Shown here piece by piece: positions 34,797 through 43,790 of a stretch of DNA of 64,000 nt. The position numbers and the translations under genes are program-made. Position 1 is the stretch's first letter; the number at the start of each line of letters is the position of its first letter. Source of the DNA: Eutreptiella sp. 'Long Island Sound 2002'. Taxonomy: Eukaryota; Euglenozoa; Euglenophyceae; Eutreptiales; Eutreptiaceae. The DNA lies in the NCBI GenBank assembly GCA_964036045.1, contig OZ038393.1, positions 50,398,429 to 50,462,428 of the forward strand, written 5' to 3'. The notes under the pieces are model-generated. The model worked only from the letters and a program-made list of their open reading frames with translations, was not told the origin of the DNA and searched no databases.

Positions 34797-35456
34797 TGTA
34801 TACCCAGCACCCTCCTTGTGTGGCGAAAAACATGCCCAATTTTTACCCTGATTTTACCAGTAAGCGGTTGACCTTAATGGAGCTGCGGCGGCTGGACAAT
34901 GTTTTGGTTTGGCAAAGCGAGTTCAGATGTCCATGCCCTGATCCCAGAGACCTCACCAACGCGATTGGCTTGGGGCACAGAAGCCGTGGTTACATCCTGA
35001 AAGGGGTCCCTTGGGTTGCCGACTATGCCTATGGAGAACTACCCAGAAACATGCCTTTTTTGTATGTATGGTTTGTGGTAAACATCGGAGAGACCAGCAA
35101 GGGGAGTGCCATGCATTTTGAATGACAATGCATGGTGGCTTTTTGTTCAATTGCTACGGGAACAAATCCACCAATGAACATCTCATCACATTAGTGCCAG
35201 AGAGTCACCCGTGAGGCTGAACCTTTACTAGGTAGCACGTTCAGCGTGGATAATCCACGTTGTCTTGCAGGGTGCTCAGAGGCTCTGCAATCGCCGTGCA
35301 TTTTTTTGCTTCACTGTTGACTACCCTAGCCCCAGCTGTGCTACCCAGCTGGGTGCAGTGCATGAGCTTTTGAATGACAATGCATGGCGTGGTTCGTGCC
35401 TCCTCCAATCCTCCAGGACCAAGTCCTAACAAGAAAAAGGAGGCACCCAAGAAGAA

Positions 35457-36182
35457 ATGATTCTGCACCACGAATCTGTTTCTCCCAGAGTCCCCCTCAA
35501 ACTACATTCCCGACATTTGCTGCATGTTATATCAATTCACCGTCTCTATGCTGCACTTCTCACTATGAAACTTCACCAAGAACTTGCAGTCAGGTTCACA
35601 CAGGAAAATGTGTTCACCGCATCGCCAGCAGTAACACATACACTCTGTGCACTCTCAGACCTGATGCATCTCTTGCTCACGCAGGGGTCCCATTTGACTG
35701 TACCGCCTACAGCAATATACTCCTCACAGGCAACAGCAATGACGTATGTTCTGATAAGTTCACATGAAGCATGCAGTCACTTCCCGAACGCACAGACGCA
35801 ACTATCTACGTTTCAATTTCTTCCGAGAACTAATTTTGCTGCCCATGCAGTTCAGCTAGCACCGCCTGCACATGTTGAACTCAAATTCTCAGCAGACTCT
35901 GCCTACTTCACCCTACAAGTGCCTGTGCACCGAAGCCTCTCATCAGCTGTGCCAGCCACGCTGTATGTTCAAACACTATTCATGTATCTCAACCCCACAC
36001 CTAACCCAATGCTCTTACTCATGGAATTGAGTCATAATTGGACGGCCTTTGTCTCTTCAATTTCTACACAGAATCCAGGAACATGCTCGGGGTCTCCCCC
36101 TCTCGTTTTTGCGCTGCCACGGCTCTCAAACCACAGGAACGATGTCATTTCGAGTTCACTCCTTGCTGTAGACCGCCTGTAA
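35457..36182 (+). CDS. Possible ORF1 of the LINE, unrecognised
   Basis: A 241-codon frame, rich in Ser, Leu, His and Thr, lies in the ORF1 position. It has no CCHC knuckle, RRM or clear coiled coil, so a nucleic-acid-binding role cannot be shown. One stop separates it from the in-phase repeat-encoded frame that follows (36225-36674). It may be 5' untranslated sequence that happens to be open. Confidence 0.3.
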   Translation: MILHHESVSPRVPLKLHSRHLLHVISIHRLYAALLTMKLHQELAVRFTQENVFTASPAVTHTLCALSDLMHLLLTQGSHLTVPPTAIYSSQATAMTYVLISSHEACSHFPNAQTQLSTFQFLPRTNFAAHAVQLAPPAHVELKFSADSAYFTLQVPVHRSLSSAVPATLYVQTLFMYLNPTPNPMLLLMELSHNWTAFVSSISTQNPGTCSGSPPLVFALPRLSNHRNDVISSSLLAVDRL

Positions 36183-36214
36183 CATGAATTACCTCATATT
36201 CAGCATGCTCACTT

Positions 36215-36800
36215 TGGCAAGTGCTTGAAGGTTCAGCTATTGCATAGATTCTCACTCTTGTACACTGACACATGCGGCCTGAGGTTTGCATCTCACGTTC
36301 ATATGAATTTCTCATTACCAGTGAACTCACGGTTGCATCTGACAAGACTGTCTGGGGTAAATGACAGTGATTCTGGCAAGTACTTGAAGCTGCGGCTATT
36401 ACATGGACTATCACCTTGGCACATTGACACATTCGGCCTGAAGTTTGCATTTCACGCTCATCTGAATTTCTCCCTGCCGATTCTTTCTCAGCCGCATTAT
36501 TCCAGACTACGAGGAGTAAGTGGCAGTGATTCTGGCAAGCGCCTAAAGCTGCGGCTATTGCTTGGGTTCTCACCTTGGCATACTGACACATGCGGTCTGA
36601 GGTTTGCATTTCATGTTCATTTGAATTCTTCCCTACCAGTGATTTCTCAGCTGCATTGTGGCAAGTATCAGTGACTCTGGCAAATGCCTGGAGCTGCGGC
36701 CATTGCATGGTTTCTCACCGTGGTTCACTGACATATGTGATCTGAATTTTTCATTTTCAGCGATTTCTCAGCCGCATCTTCCCAGACTGCTTGGAAGAAG
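36215..36800 (+). repeat. 159-bp tandem units in the LINE 5' region, about 3.7 copies
   Basis: Units begin GGCAAGTACTTGAAGCTGCGG or close variants at about 36215, 36374, 36533 and 36676. The first three are in register for 53-residue protein repeats (KLRLLHGLSPWHIDTFGLKF); the fourth follows a 17-bp shorter spacing that changes frame. Tandem monomers upstream of ORF2 recall the promoter monomers of mouse L1, but a coding role is equally possible. Confidence 0.8.
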
Positions 36801-37186
36801 TGACAGTGATACCAGAATATGCTCTCATACCAAAGCCTTTGGACTGCTTCACCTTGGCGCATCAAAAATTGATGTTTTGACTACAGCGGATACAGCACCT
36901 GGCCGTTTTCTGAATTGCTTTGCTACTCGCATGAGATCCAGTCAACCAAATGCTGCCTGTTATTCTTCTCGCCAATACCACATCTTGTATCACTCTGAGC
37001 AAGCTTTGGTGCTGCGACAGCCCTTTTCCCTCAGCGCTAGCCCATCACATGAGACGCATTCCATCAGCTTCAGTAACTCACTCACACCACACTTTGCGGT
37101 CACGTGTTCTGGAAACACGCCACTCAAGCAAGGCTCTTCACTTTACTTCACATATCGCATCATATCCTCACATCACATCATATTAG

Positions 37187-40100
37187 TTTCCCAAAAGCCG
37201 CAGCCAGCCCCACAACCCCCTCCCTATACCAGCACACTCGCTAGACCGACACTCAACACAGGCGCATACCACAGGCGATCCCTTATGTGAGAGAGCTGAA
37301 CACGATATACAACATACCCCTCCCCCCTCGATCATCCCACGGCCCAGGAAAGGAATCAAACGTACGCCTCCAACGATCACCAAACTCGTTCCCACCCACC
37401 TGAACTTTAAAACACACAACTTACAGAAAAAACAAGCACGCAAACATATTTTCTCCCACTTCACCTCAGGTACTGACATACTACTTCTTCAAGAGGTCCC
37501 AGACACACCACTCCTGCCCACTTACTATTCCAGCGGGCAACACAAAGCCAAACTACACTTCAATCTGTCTAACTGCAAAGCACGTGGATCCGCAATCGTT
37601 CTGTCAGCACGCATTGCACCATATGCAACGCCACTGCCTAACCCCGACACAGAAGGCTTGATCACCGCTGTGCTACTCCATTTTCCTGGTCATCCAGCTC
37701 TTCTCATTGCATCTATCTACGCACCTTGCCCCTACAGATCAACCATTGAATCCACACTGCAACCCCTGCTAGACAAATACCCCTTCCACATCTTCGGAGG
37801 CGATTTCAATGCAGTTCATCAATCGTTAATTGACAGTGTCGACATGGTCACCCCCCCCTGCTGGCCCTGGCTCAACGGTCACCTGTCAGAAACAACAGGC
37901 ACACTACTTGACTGCTGGCGCACCAAACATCCGCTGGAGCGCTCTTACACAAGATATTCAACTGCATACCGCACAAGCCAGTCACATATTGATTTCTTCC
38001 TTGCATCCCCCCTCACACTTTCTGTTTTTCCACTTTTGAGCTCTGAGATCGAATGCTGGAACATAACTACAGATCACCACCCAGTCAACCTCATCATGCG
38101 TTCTCCGGAACTACCAACACACTCAGAAACCCCACCAAAACCAGACCTACTGAAAAAACTGAACTCACAGGATGCACAAGCACTCAAAAACAAATTGGAG
38201 CCACTGAACACTTGGTGCGCAGAGCACCTGTCACTCCTGCCTAACATGTCACCAGACATAGTCATACAATACACTGACACACTCATACACCAACTCACGT
38301 CCGCATATTACTCTTTCTCAAACCCCTCTCCACACAAACCCTCAAAACTGGAACACACCTTCGCACAACTCGTCAACTCACTCCCCCCCCCAGACGATCC
38401 CAATTTCCTGCACAAGATATCACAGCTGCATGACACATACTCTCAATGGGAAAAACAAATTTCCAAAAACAACACAACCAAGCTACACAGAGCACTAGTC
38501 AGAGGTTCACAAATCAAAAGGACTCTGAATGAAGCACTGAACCCACAGTCAAAAGGAACAATGGCACTGAAAGACCCCACATCATCCGAGCCAGCAACAT
38601 CAGTCCCACAGAAATGCTCTGAAATTATGTCCCACACATTATTACACCTCGGTGGTGACCCACACTTTTCCCCACCAAAACAACTGCTTGATACTCTTCT
38701 GCTCAACTCACCCCAATGCCCCAGTGAAACAAAACATTCAGCTCCCCAGCCCATGAGTTGGCAATTCTTCACACAGCTACTTTCCTCAGCAAAGCCTACT
38801 AAGGCAGCAGGACTGGACAAGTCCAATCTGTACATTTTCCATCTCTGTCCGCAGAAAATTCAGGAGTGGCTCTGGAATGTGTGCAATCTGTTTCTGCACT
38901 CGCCACTGCCCAGACACTGGACAACAGCCCTCGTCTTCCTGCTGTACAAAACAAAAGATGTCACAGACCCACGGAATTACAGACCAATATCACTACTCCA
39001 CAGCATATATAAAATAATAGCAACACAGATACGGGAACAGCTATCACACCACGTGGAGAAGCACAAAATCATGCACCACAGCCAACACGGAGGCCTGGCA
39101 GCACATCGCACGGCAGACCACATATATCACATAAAAGCACTACAAATCAAAAACAACCAAGCATATCACCTATACATCGACTTCCACAAGGCCTTCAATA
39201 GCATACCACAACAGGCACTCATCTACACACTACAATACTACAACTTACCAACACACTTAATAGACACGTTGAAACACTTATACACACACCCCTACGAGAG
39301 GCCACTCATCAATGGCCAACATATGGGTGAACACAAACAAATCAGAGGAGTGAGACAGGGCTGTCCCCTCTCCCCATTGCTCTTCAATCTCTACCTAAAT
39401 ATCATATTACACACCCTTCCGAAGGTTGGTGCCTTCACAGAGAGTGATACCATCCATTGGTACAGTGATGACATACTTATACGATCAAACAGCCCACACA
39501 TAATCCAGAAAGCATACACATTTTTTCACACAACAGCCAGACAGTTAGGTCTAGACATGAACACAGACAAAACAGAACTACACGCCATGAATAACATACC
39601 ACACATAGAACTGCGCATGGACCGAACAACAACACTGTCAACGAAAGACACAAACGGTAAACCACACACACATTACAAATATCTGGGCATACACCTATTC
39701 ACAGAAGACTCACCAAGACTGCTACACACACTTCTCATCAATGAAACAAACAGCTACTTCAACAACCTCCAGTCACTTCCCCTCACACACTCCGAATACA
39801 TATCTCTGATCAACACTGTGTTAATACCTACATTACAATACAGGCTCTTGGCACACAACATACATATCACACAGCTGCATTCCATCCAATCCCTGATCTG
39901 GCGTCGCCTGTGCCAACTGGGACACTTGTCGTCAGTGACGTCACCAAAAGATATATACCAGCGAAGGCCACTGGGTGGTCTCGGCCTGAAGCACTTTCTG
40001 TATGCATATCATGTCCAGAATGTCAATCAGGCTACACGTTTTCTGAGAGGTGAAGGACCAGCGAGTTCTGCACAGACGATTTGCAGCACACTACTCAGTC

Positions 40101-41485
40101 CCAAAACTAATTTCCTTCAGGAAGCCTGGGTTGATTCATGCTATGCACTCAACCTCCTGATCCATGGTTTCGGTCCTTGGAATCCCTGCCCCGTGTCTGC
40201 ATTATCACCAGGGGCCAACATATATGTCGATTTACAAGTGGTCCAGGGGAAAAAAGCGAAGGTTGACTTCTCAGGCTACTCAGCGAAAATTGCAGACAAA
40301 CACAATTTCTCCTTCTCATACCCCCACAGCAACCCAAAACCCATCTCACACTTCTCCCTCTCAGAACTCTCGCCTACTCCCAATGCCAACCAATCCCTCT
40401 TTACCTCTGCACCCGCACCACCATTCAGCACAGCAATTTCAGACATGTCCAGCCTGGGAGCCACAGTTCACCTGCCTGCAACACATCACGTCCTCCTACT
40501 ATCAGATCTCCTGAGCTGGAACTGCACAGGGGCGCTGGAACTACTTCAGGACCCTCTCAGCTCATCAGCTGCCTGGACATATCTCGATGGTTCTGCATCC
40601 TTCCCTCACTTCGGGTCAGCGTTTGCTGTTTTTGAAGGTTTGAATGCGCATTCTTGCAACGTCACTGCATCAGTTTCACCTCTACAGTCATCAGGGGGCT
40701 CAGAATTCTGGGCCTTACACTTGAAATTACATCATCTGCAAACACACCCAAACCCTAACCCACTGCAATTTGTCCTCTGCGACAATGCGAATGTCGTAGA
40801 TTGCTACAGGCTTGCCAAACACCCAGACTTCAATTTATTTCACAAGCATCCTTCAGGACACTGGATCAAATCATTCAGGTCAGCCATTGTGCAGCTTTCT
40901 GCTCAGGGTGTGCGAGTAGAGGTAAGATGGATCAAGGCCCACACAGGATTCAAGGGAAATGAAATTGCGGACGCTTTTGCCAAATGGGCGAGTTTTGCAA
41001 TTTTACCAACCTCACTGATCCTTCCACCACCCCAAAAAGGAAGCATCACATGGCAAGGCATGCCTGTCCTGGGTAAACTTACACAAAAATCATACAGTCA
41101 TCTCCTCCCCAAGCACATGCACACAGACATCAAGCTGCCCGAGAGCTATGACTGGTTTCAATCTACTTCCTGGTTCTGGAGTTTGCCATTCAAATGGTCT
41201 GCGGGTATATTCTGCACTAAGGGATACAACCCACATTTCAGAATGGAAAAACACCCCTGTCCAGCCTGCACACACCCTCACCCCATGGACCCAATATCTG
41301 TCACAGCTCTGTGCACTAAGGCAGCTCACCTCCAGCATGAATTTATTCACGCATGGCCAGCACCATTCCAGGCCTTGGTGTCAGAATGGTGGCATACGGC
41401 CCCTCAGCCAGACACAAACGCAATTTCATCAGAACACTTCTTCCAATCCCACTATATAATCATCTGTTTTCCCGCATGGGCCTAA
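37187..41485 (+). CDS. LINE ORF2: AP endonuclease, reverse transcriptase, RNase H
   Basis: Open from just after TAG (37184-37186) to TGA-free end at 41485. No ATG exists in this frame before 37658, and the endonuclease begins earlier (DILLLQEVPDTP at about 37475), so translation must start by frameshift, reinitiation or a non-ATG codon. The frame overlaps an upstream open frame ending at 37290. Endonuclease motifs: LLQE, GDFNAV, SHIDFFLAS, TDHHPV. RT motifs: YRPISLL, SQHGGLAAHRTADHI, YIDFHKAFNSIP, GVRQGCPLSPLLFN and WYSDDIL (YSDD instead of the common YADD, near 39460). RNase H retains its four acidic residues in YLDGSA, SEFWAL, CDNANV and EIADAFAKW, plus IKAHTG. A Cys/His cluster (CPACTHPHP) follows. 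All catalytic motifs look intact. Confidence 0.92.
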   Translation, partial: FPKSRSQPHNPLPIPAHSLDRHSTQAHTTGDPLCERAEHDIQHTPPPSIIPRPRKGIKRTPPTITKLVPTHLNFKTHNLQKKQARKHIFSHFTSGTDILLLQEVPDTPLLPTYYSSGQHKAKLHFNLSNCKARGSAIVLSARIAPYATPLPNPDTEGLITAVLLHFPGHPALLIASIYAPCPYRSTIESTLQPLLDKYPFHIFGGDFNAVHQSLIDSVDMVTPPCWPWLNGHLSETTGTLLDCWRTKHPLERSYTRYSTAYRTSQSHIDFFLASPLTLSVFPLLSSEIECWNITTDHHPVNLIMRSPELPTHSETPPKPDLLKKLNSQDAQALKNKLEPLNTWCAEHLSLLPNMSPDIVIQYTDTLIHQLTSAYYSFSNPSPHKPSKLEHTFAQLVNSLPPPDDPNFLHKISQLHDTYSQWEKQISKNNTTKLHRALVRGSQIKRTLNEALNPQSKGTMALKDPTSSEPATSVPQKCSEIMSHTLLHLGGDPHFSPPKQLLDTLLLNSPQCPSETKHSAPQPMSWQFFTQLLSSAKPTKAAGLDKSNLYIFHLCPQKIQEWLWNVCNLFLHSPLPRHWTTALVFLLYKTKDVTDPRNYRPISLLHSIYKIIATQIREQLSHHVEKHKIMHHSQHGGLAAHRTADHIYHIKALQIKNNQAYHLYIDFHKAFNSIPQQALIYTLQYYNLPTHLIDTLKHLYTHPYERPLINGQHMGEHKQIRGVRQGCPLSPLLFNLYLNIILHTLPKVGAFTESDTIHWYSDDILIRSNSPHIIQKAYTFFHTTARQLGLDMNTDKTELHAMNNIPHIELRMDRTTTLSTKDTNGKPHTHYKYLGIHLFTEDSPRLLHTLLINETNSYFNNLQSLPLTHSEYISLINTVLIPTLQYRLLAHNIHITQLHSIQSLIWRRLCQLGHLSSVTSPKDIYQRRPLGGLGLKHFLYAYHVQNVNQATRFLRGEGPASSAQTICSTLLSPKTNFLQEAWVDSCYALNLLIHGFGPWNPCPVSALSPGANIYVDLQVVQGKKAKVDFSGYSAKIADKHNFSFSYPHSNPKPISHFSLSELSPTPNANQSLFTSAPAPPFSTAISDMSSLGATVHLPATHHVLLLSDLLSWNCTGALELLQDPLSSSAAWTYLDGSASFPHFGSAFAVFEGLNAHSCNVTASVSPLQSSGGSEFWALHLKLHHLQTHPNPNPLQFVLCDNANVVDCYRLAKHPDFNLFHKHPSGHWIKSFRSAIVQLSAQGVRVEVRWIKAHTGFKGNEIADAFAKWASFAILPTSLILPPPQKGSITWQGMPVLGKLTQKSYSHLLPKHMHTDIKLPESYDWFQSTSWFWSLPFKWSAGIFCTKGYNPHFRMEKHPCPACTHPHPMDPISVTALCTKAAHLQHEFIHAWPAPFQALVSEWWHTAPQPDTNAISSEHFFQSHYIIICFPAWA

Positions 41486-41913
41486 CAAAAAAATCATTCA
41501 ACAGCCAGTTGAGGGCAGCTTTGAAAGAAAGGAGAGACAAGACAAGAAAGGCAGTCAAAGCAGCCAAGGATTGGCTGATTGAAAACCCATTATGCTTCCC
41601 ACTCTCTCCTGCAATCAGCCTGAATTTATGGAGTATGAAAGGTTCACCAATGGGCACATCCCTTTCTTCCGCCCCAAAGCGAAAGCCACAGTACCATGAA
41701 CCTGAACCCCTGCCCTCGAAGGTCACACATAAAGCAGCTACCAGGACACCAAAGAGGGGCAAAAAAACACCACACAGGCCACTAATTCAGCCTGCCATGC
41801 TCCCACAATCATTGCCACCACCTCAACCATTCTTCTCTCCTTCCCTCTGGGATTTTCTTCAGCTCAGGCCACCACCAGAACCACCTCCAAGTGGGGTTAC
41901 TGTACATACTTAA
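41353..41913 (+). pseudogene. Probable C-terminal extension of LINE ORF2 in a shifted frame
   Basis: The ORF2 frame stops at 41485, but the +2 neighbour frame is open from 41353 to 41913 and after about 41460 reads like a protein tail (RMGLTKKSFNSQLRAALKER, then RDKTRKAVKAAKDWLIENPL and a Pro-rich end). A one- or two-base change near 41450-41465 (ACTATATAATC) would join them. If so, this copy lost its native C-terminus. Its function is unknown; the Lys/Arg-rich part may bind nucleic acid. Confidence 0.5.
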
Positions 41914-42000
41914 ATGTACATACAGTAATGACGGTGTGACATGCACAATGGAACAATGATGATGACGTTATGGGTGGCGGCCAACGCCGTGGGAAAAAAA

Positions 42001-42087
42001 GGGCAGCAGGGTTCACCCATAATAGCTAGGATCCATAGAGCGAAAAAAAAACCAAAAAAAAAGTCCGACGGACAATAGGATATTCCC
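42001..42087 (-). repeat. Right arm of the inverted repeat, distal remnant after the LINE
   Basis: Matches the reverse complement of 9367-9453 (GGGCAGCAGGGTTCACCC, TAGCTAGGATCCATAGA, paired A-runs, GTCCGACGGACAATAGGAT). It ends at CCCTAA repeats, exactly as the left arm ends at TTAGGG. Confidence 0.92.
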
Positions 42088-42099
42088 CCTAACCCTAAT
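42088..42099 (-). repeat. Two CCCTAA units at the arm/repeat B junction
   Basis: CCCTAACCCTAA, mirrored by the seven TTAGGG units at the other arm's end. Confidence 0.9.
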
Positions 42100-42993
42100 C
42101 AAGACTGAATATTGGGACCGAGCTGGTGGGGGAGGGACCATCAGCTATGACTGGTGAGTGACATCAAGAGTGATTCACACATTGATGGCTCTTGACAAAG
42201 TGAAATCAGCTTGCAAGTGAACCCCATCACCACAAGGCCCATTTTCAAGGCTTTTTGGACTTTTGAAGGGCCAAAATGCCCCAAAATGGGCTCAAAATGG
42301 GCTCATTTCACCCGTTTGTGCACCCCGAATGGTCTAGGATGACTTTTGGAAAAATGCGTTTTTGACCCATTTTTGGTCCCAAAACAGCCCATTTTCAAGG
42401 CATTTTGGGATTTTCGGAGGACCAAAATGGGCCACCACAAGCTCAAAACGGTCCAAAAACACTTGTTTTAGCGTCGCACATGGTCTGGGATCATTTGTGG
42501 GAAAAGTCATCTTTTTGCCCCTACTGGACCCTGTTGACCCATTTGGGCACCCACCTATTTGGGCTTGAGCTTGCAGCTTGCCGCAGCCTAGTGGGCCTAG
42601 GTATTGGGGTCTAGGTGTCCGTATGGGCAATTCTCAGGGTTGGAAGCCACAAAAAGTGGGGGGTTGCGGGTGGACTAGGTGCCCTCGGAATCGCATTTTG
42701 AGCCATGTACCCAAAGATATGGCCTATTCTTGGTTTGTGGCTGTCGGCATTTGAAGCTTGTGGGGGCCTTTTTGGGCCGTTTCCGGGACATATCATGGAG
42801 TTAGAGGGCGGCAAAGAGCTCGTTGACACAGGGAAGTCAAGTCGCACATGGGGTGTAGCCACCGTTTCCCTTCGTTTGGCCGTTTTGAATGTGTTCTAGG
42901 GCTTTTTGGCCCAAAAATGGCTGTGTTTGACCCTAAACTGCAGTTTTTGAAACTGAGGTCCGCCACTTGCGAATGCCGTTCCCCGCCAAGGAA
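42100..42993 (+). repeat. Repeat B, copy 1, 3'-truncated
   Basis: Starts TCAAGACTGAATATTGGGACC as every B unit does. It keeps about 890 of 1174 bp and breaks off at TGCGAATGCCGTTCCC, where a different sequence (43.0-43.3 kb) begins. Confidence 0.9.
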
Positions 42994-43609
42994 AAATACC
43001 TAGTACAAGGTGACATCCACAAGTGCAAAAGGATGAGCACAACATATTATACCAATACACAACCATTCTAAGGACACGAAGAAAACAAACTACATTCGGC
43101 TTTCGCTTCACCGCGATCCCGTTTCAGATGCATTAGGCACGTGATGATTCATTGATGCCTTGCTTGAGTGCGATGGCCCCCGCCACCACAATGGCCGGTA
43201 GCAGGTAAGAGGGGCTTTGCGGGCAGATGCTACAGGACTCAAGCCATGCACATTCGGGTACGGCGAGGGTGGGGGGTTAGGCGAGGGTTGTCGGAGTTCA
43301 GGCGTCGAAGAAATAAATGGAGGGTGGTTGGAAACTTATAGGGGCTAAAATGTGTCGAAAATGGGCCCCCTACAAGGACATGCTAGGCAACTGTAACTAC
43401 CCAAAAATGGCATTTTCTGGTCATTTTTGACAGATTTTGAAACCTGGGTGCGCTACCCGCGAAGCCCGTTGCCGGTCGCCACTGTCGAGTTTCTCGCTCA
43501 AACTTTGTGTGATTGTACTTCACACCCATTAGTATCATGCACCGAAATTTCAACCAAATCCAGAGCACCACGACAGAGTTCTGATTTTTAGCCATTTCGC
43601 GCGTGCTGC

Positions 43610-43640
<31 letters not shown>

Positions 43641-43737
43641 GCTTGCTGCTTGCTGCTTGCTGCTGCTAAACCTGGTAGGTCCACCCTGGACACTAAAAAG
43701 GGTTATAAAACCAAGACTGGTTCCACCAGCTCGGTGA
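42994..43737 (+). repeat. Left copy of the inverted block flanking satellite A
   Basis: Matches the reverse complement of 50841-51663. It holds the 23-bp dispersed motif at 43098-43120, an unassigned 250-bp part, and a diverged repeat B end (43400-43737) with GCTTGCTTGCTGC microsatellite at 43605-43670. The right copy has about 98 bp more (51199-51296). Confidence 0.85.
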
Positions 43738-43790
43738 CCCTATCCCTAACCCTAACCCTAACGCTAACCCTAACCGCAACCCTAACCCCA
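43738..43790 (-). repeat. Degenerate CCCTAA repeats before satellite A
   Basis: About eight units with variants (CTATCCCTAA, ACGCTAA, CCGCAA) between repeat B end and satellite A. Confidence 0.9.

Larger units (their letters stand above)
28311..35396 (-). repeat. Right arm of the 7.2-kb inverted repeat, proximal part
   Basis: Reverse-complement copy of 9465-16530. It starts with block X (28311-29490), then mirrors all left-arm features. At 35396, within GGTTCG, similarity stops where the LINE begins; it resumes at 42000/42001. Confidence 0.92.
35397..42000 (+). mobile_element. LINE with AP endonuclease, RT and RNase H, inserted in the right arm
   Basis: Comparing the arms defines the element. 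The left arm has the uninterrupted site (9441-9480), while here GGTTCG ends at 35396 and the A-rich end of the element (GGGAAAAAAA) meets GGGCAGCAGGGTTC at 42001. About 11 bp present in the left arm (9454-9464) is missing, so insertion deleted a little target sequence or the arms differed; no target duplication is seen. The element has a 5' region with 159-bp tandem units, a long ORF2 and a short A tail. The layout fits an RNase H-bearing LINE group (I, Tad or RTE-like groups are possible); I cannot place it further. Confidence 0.9.
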
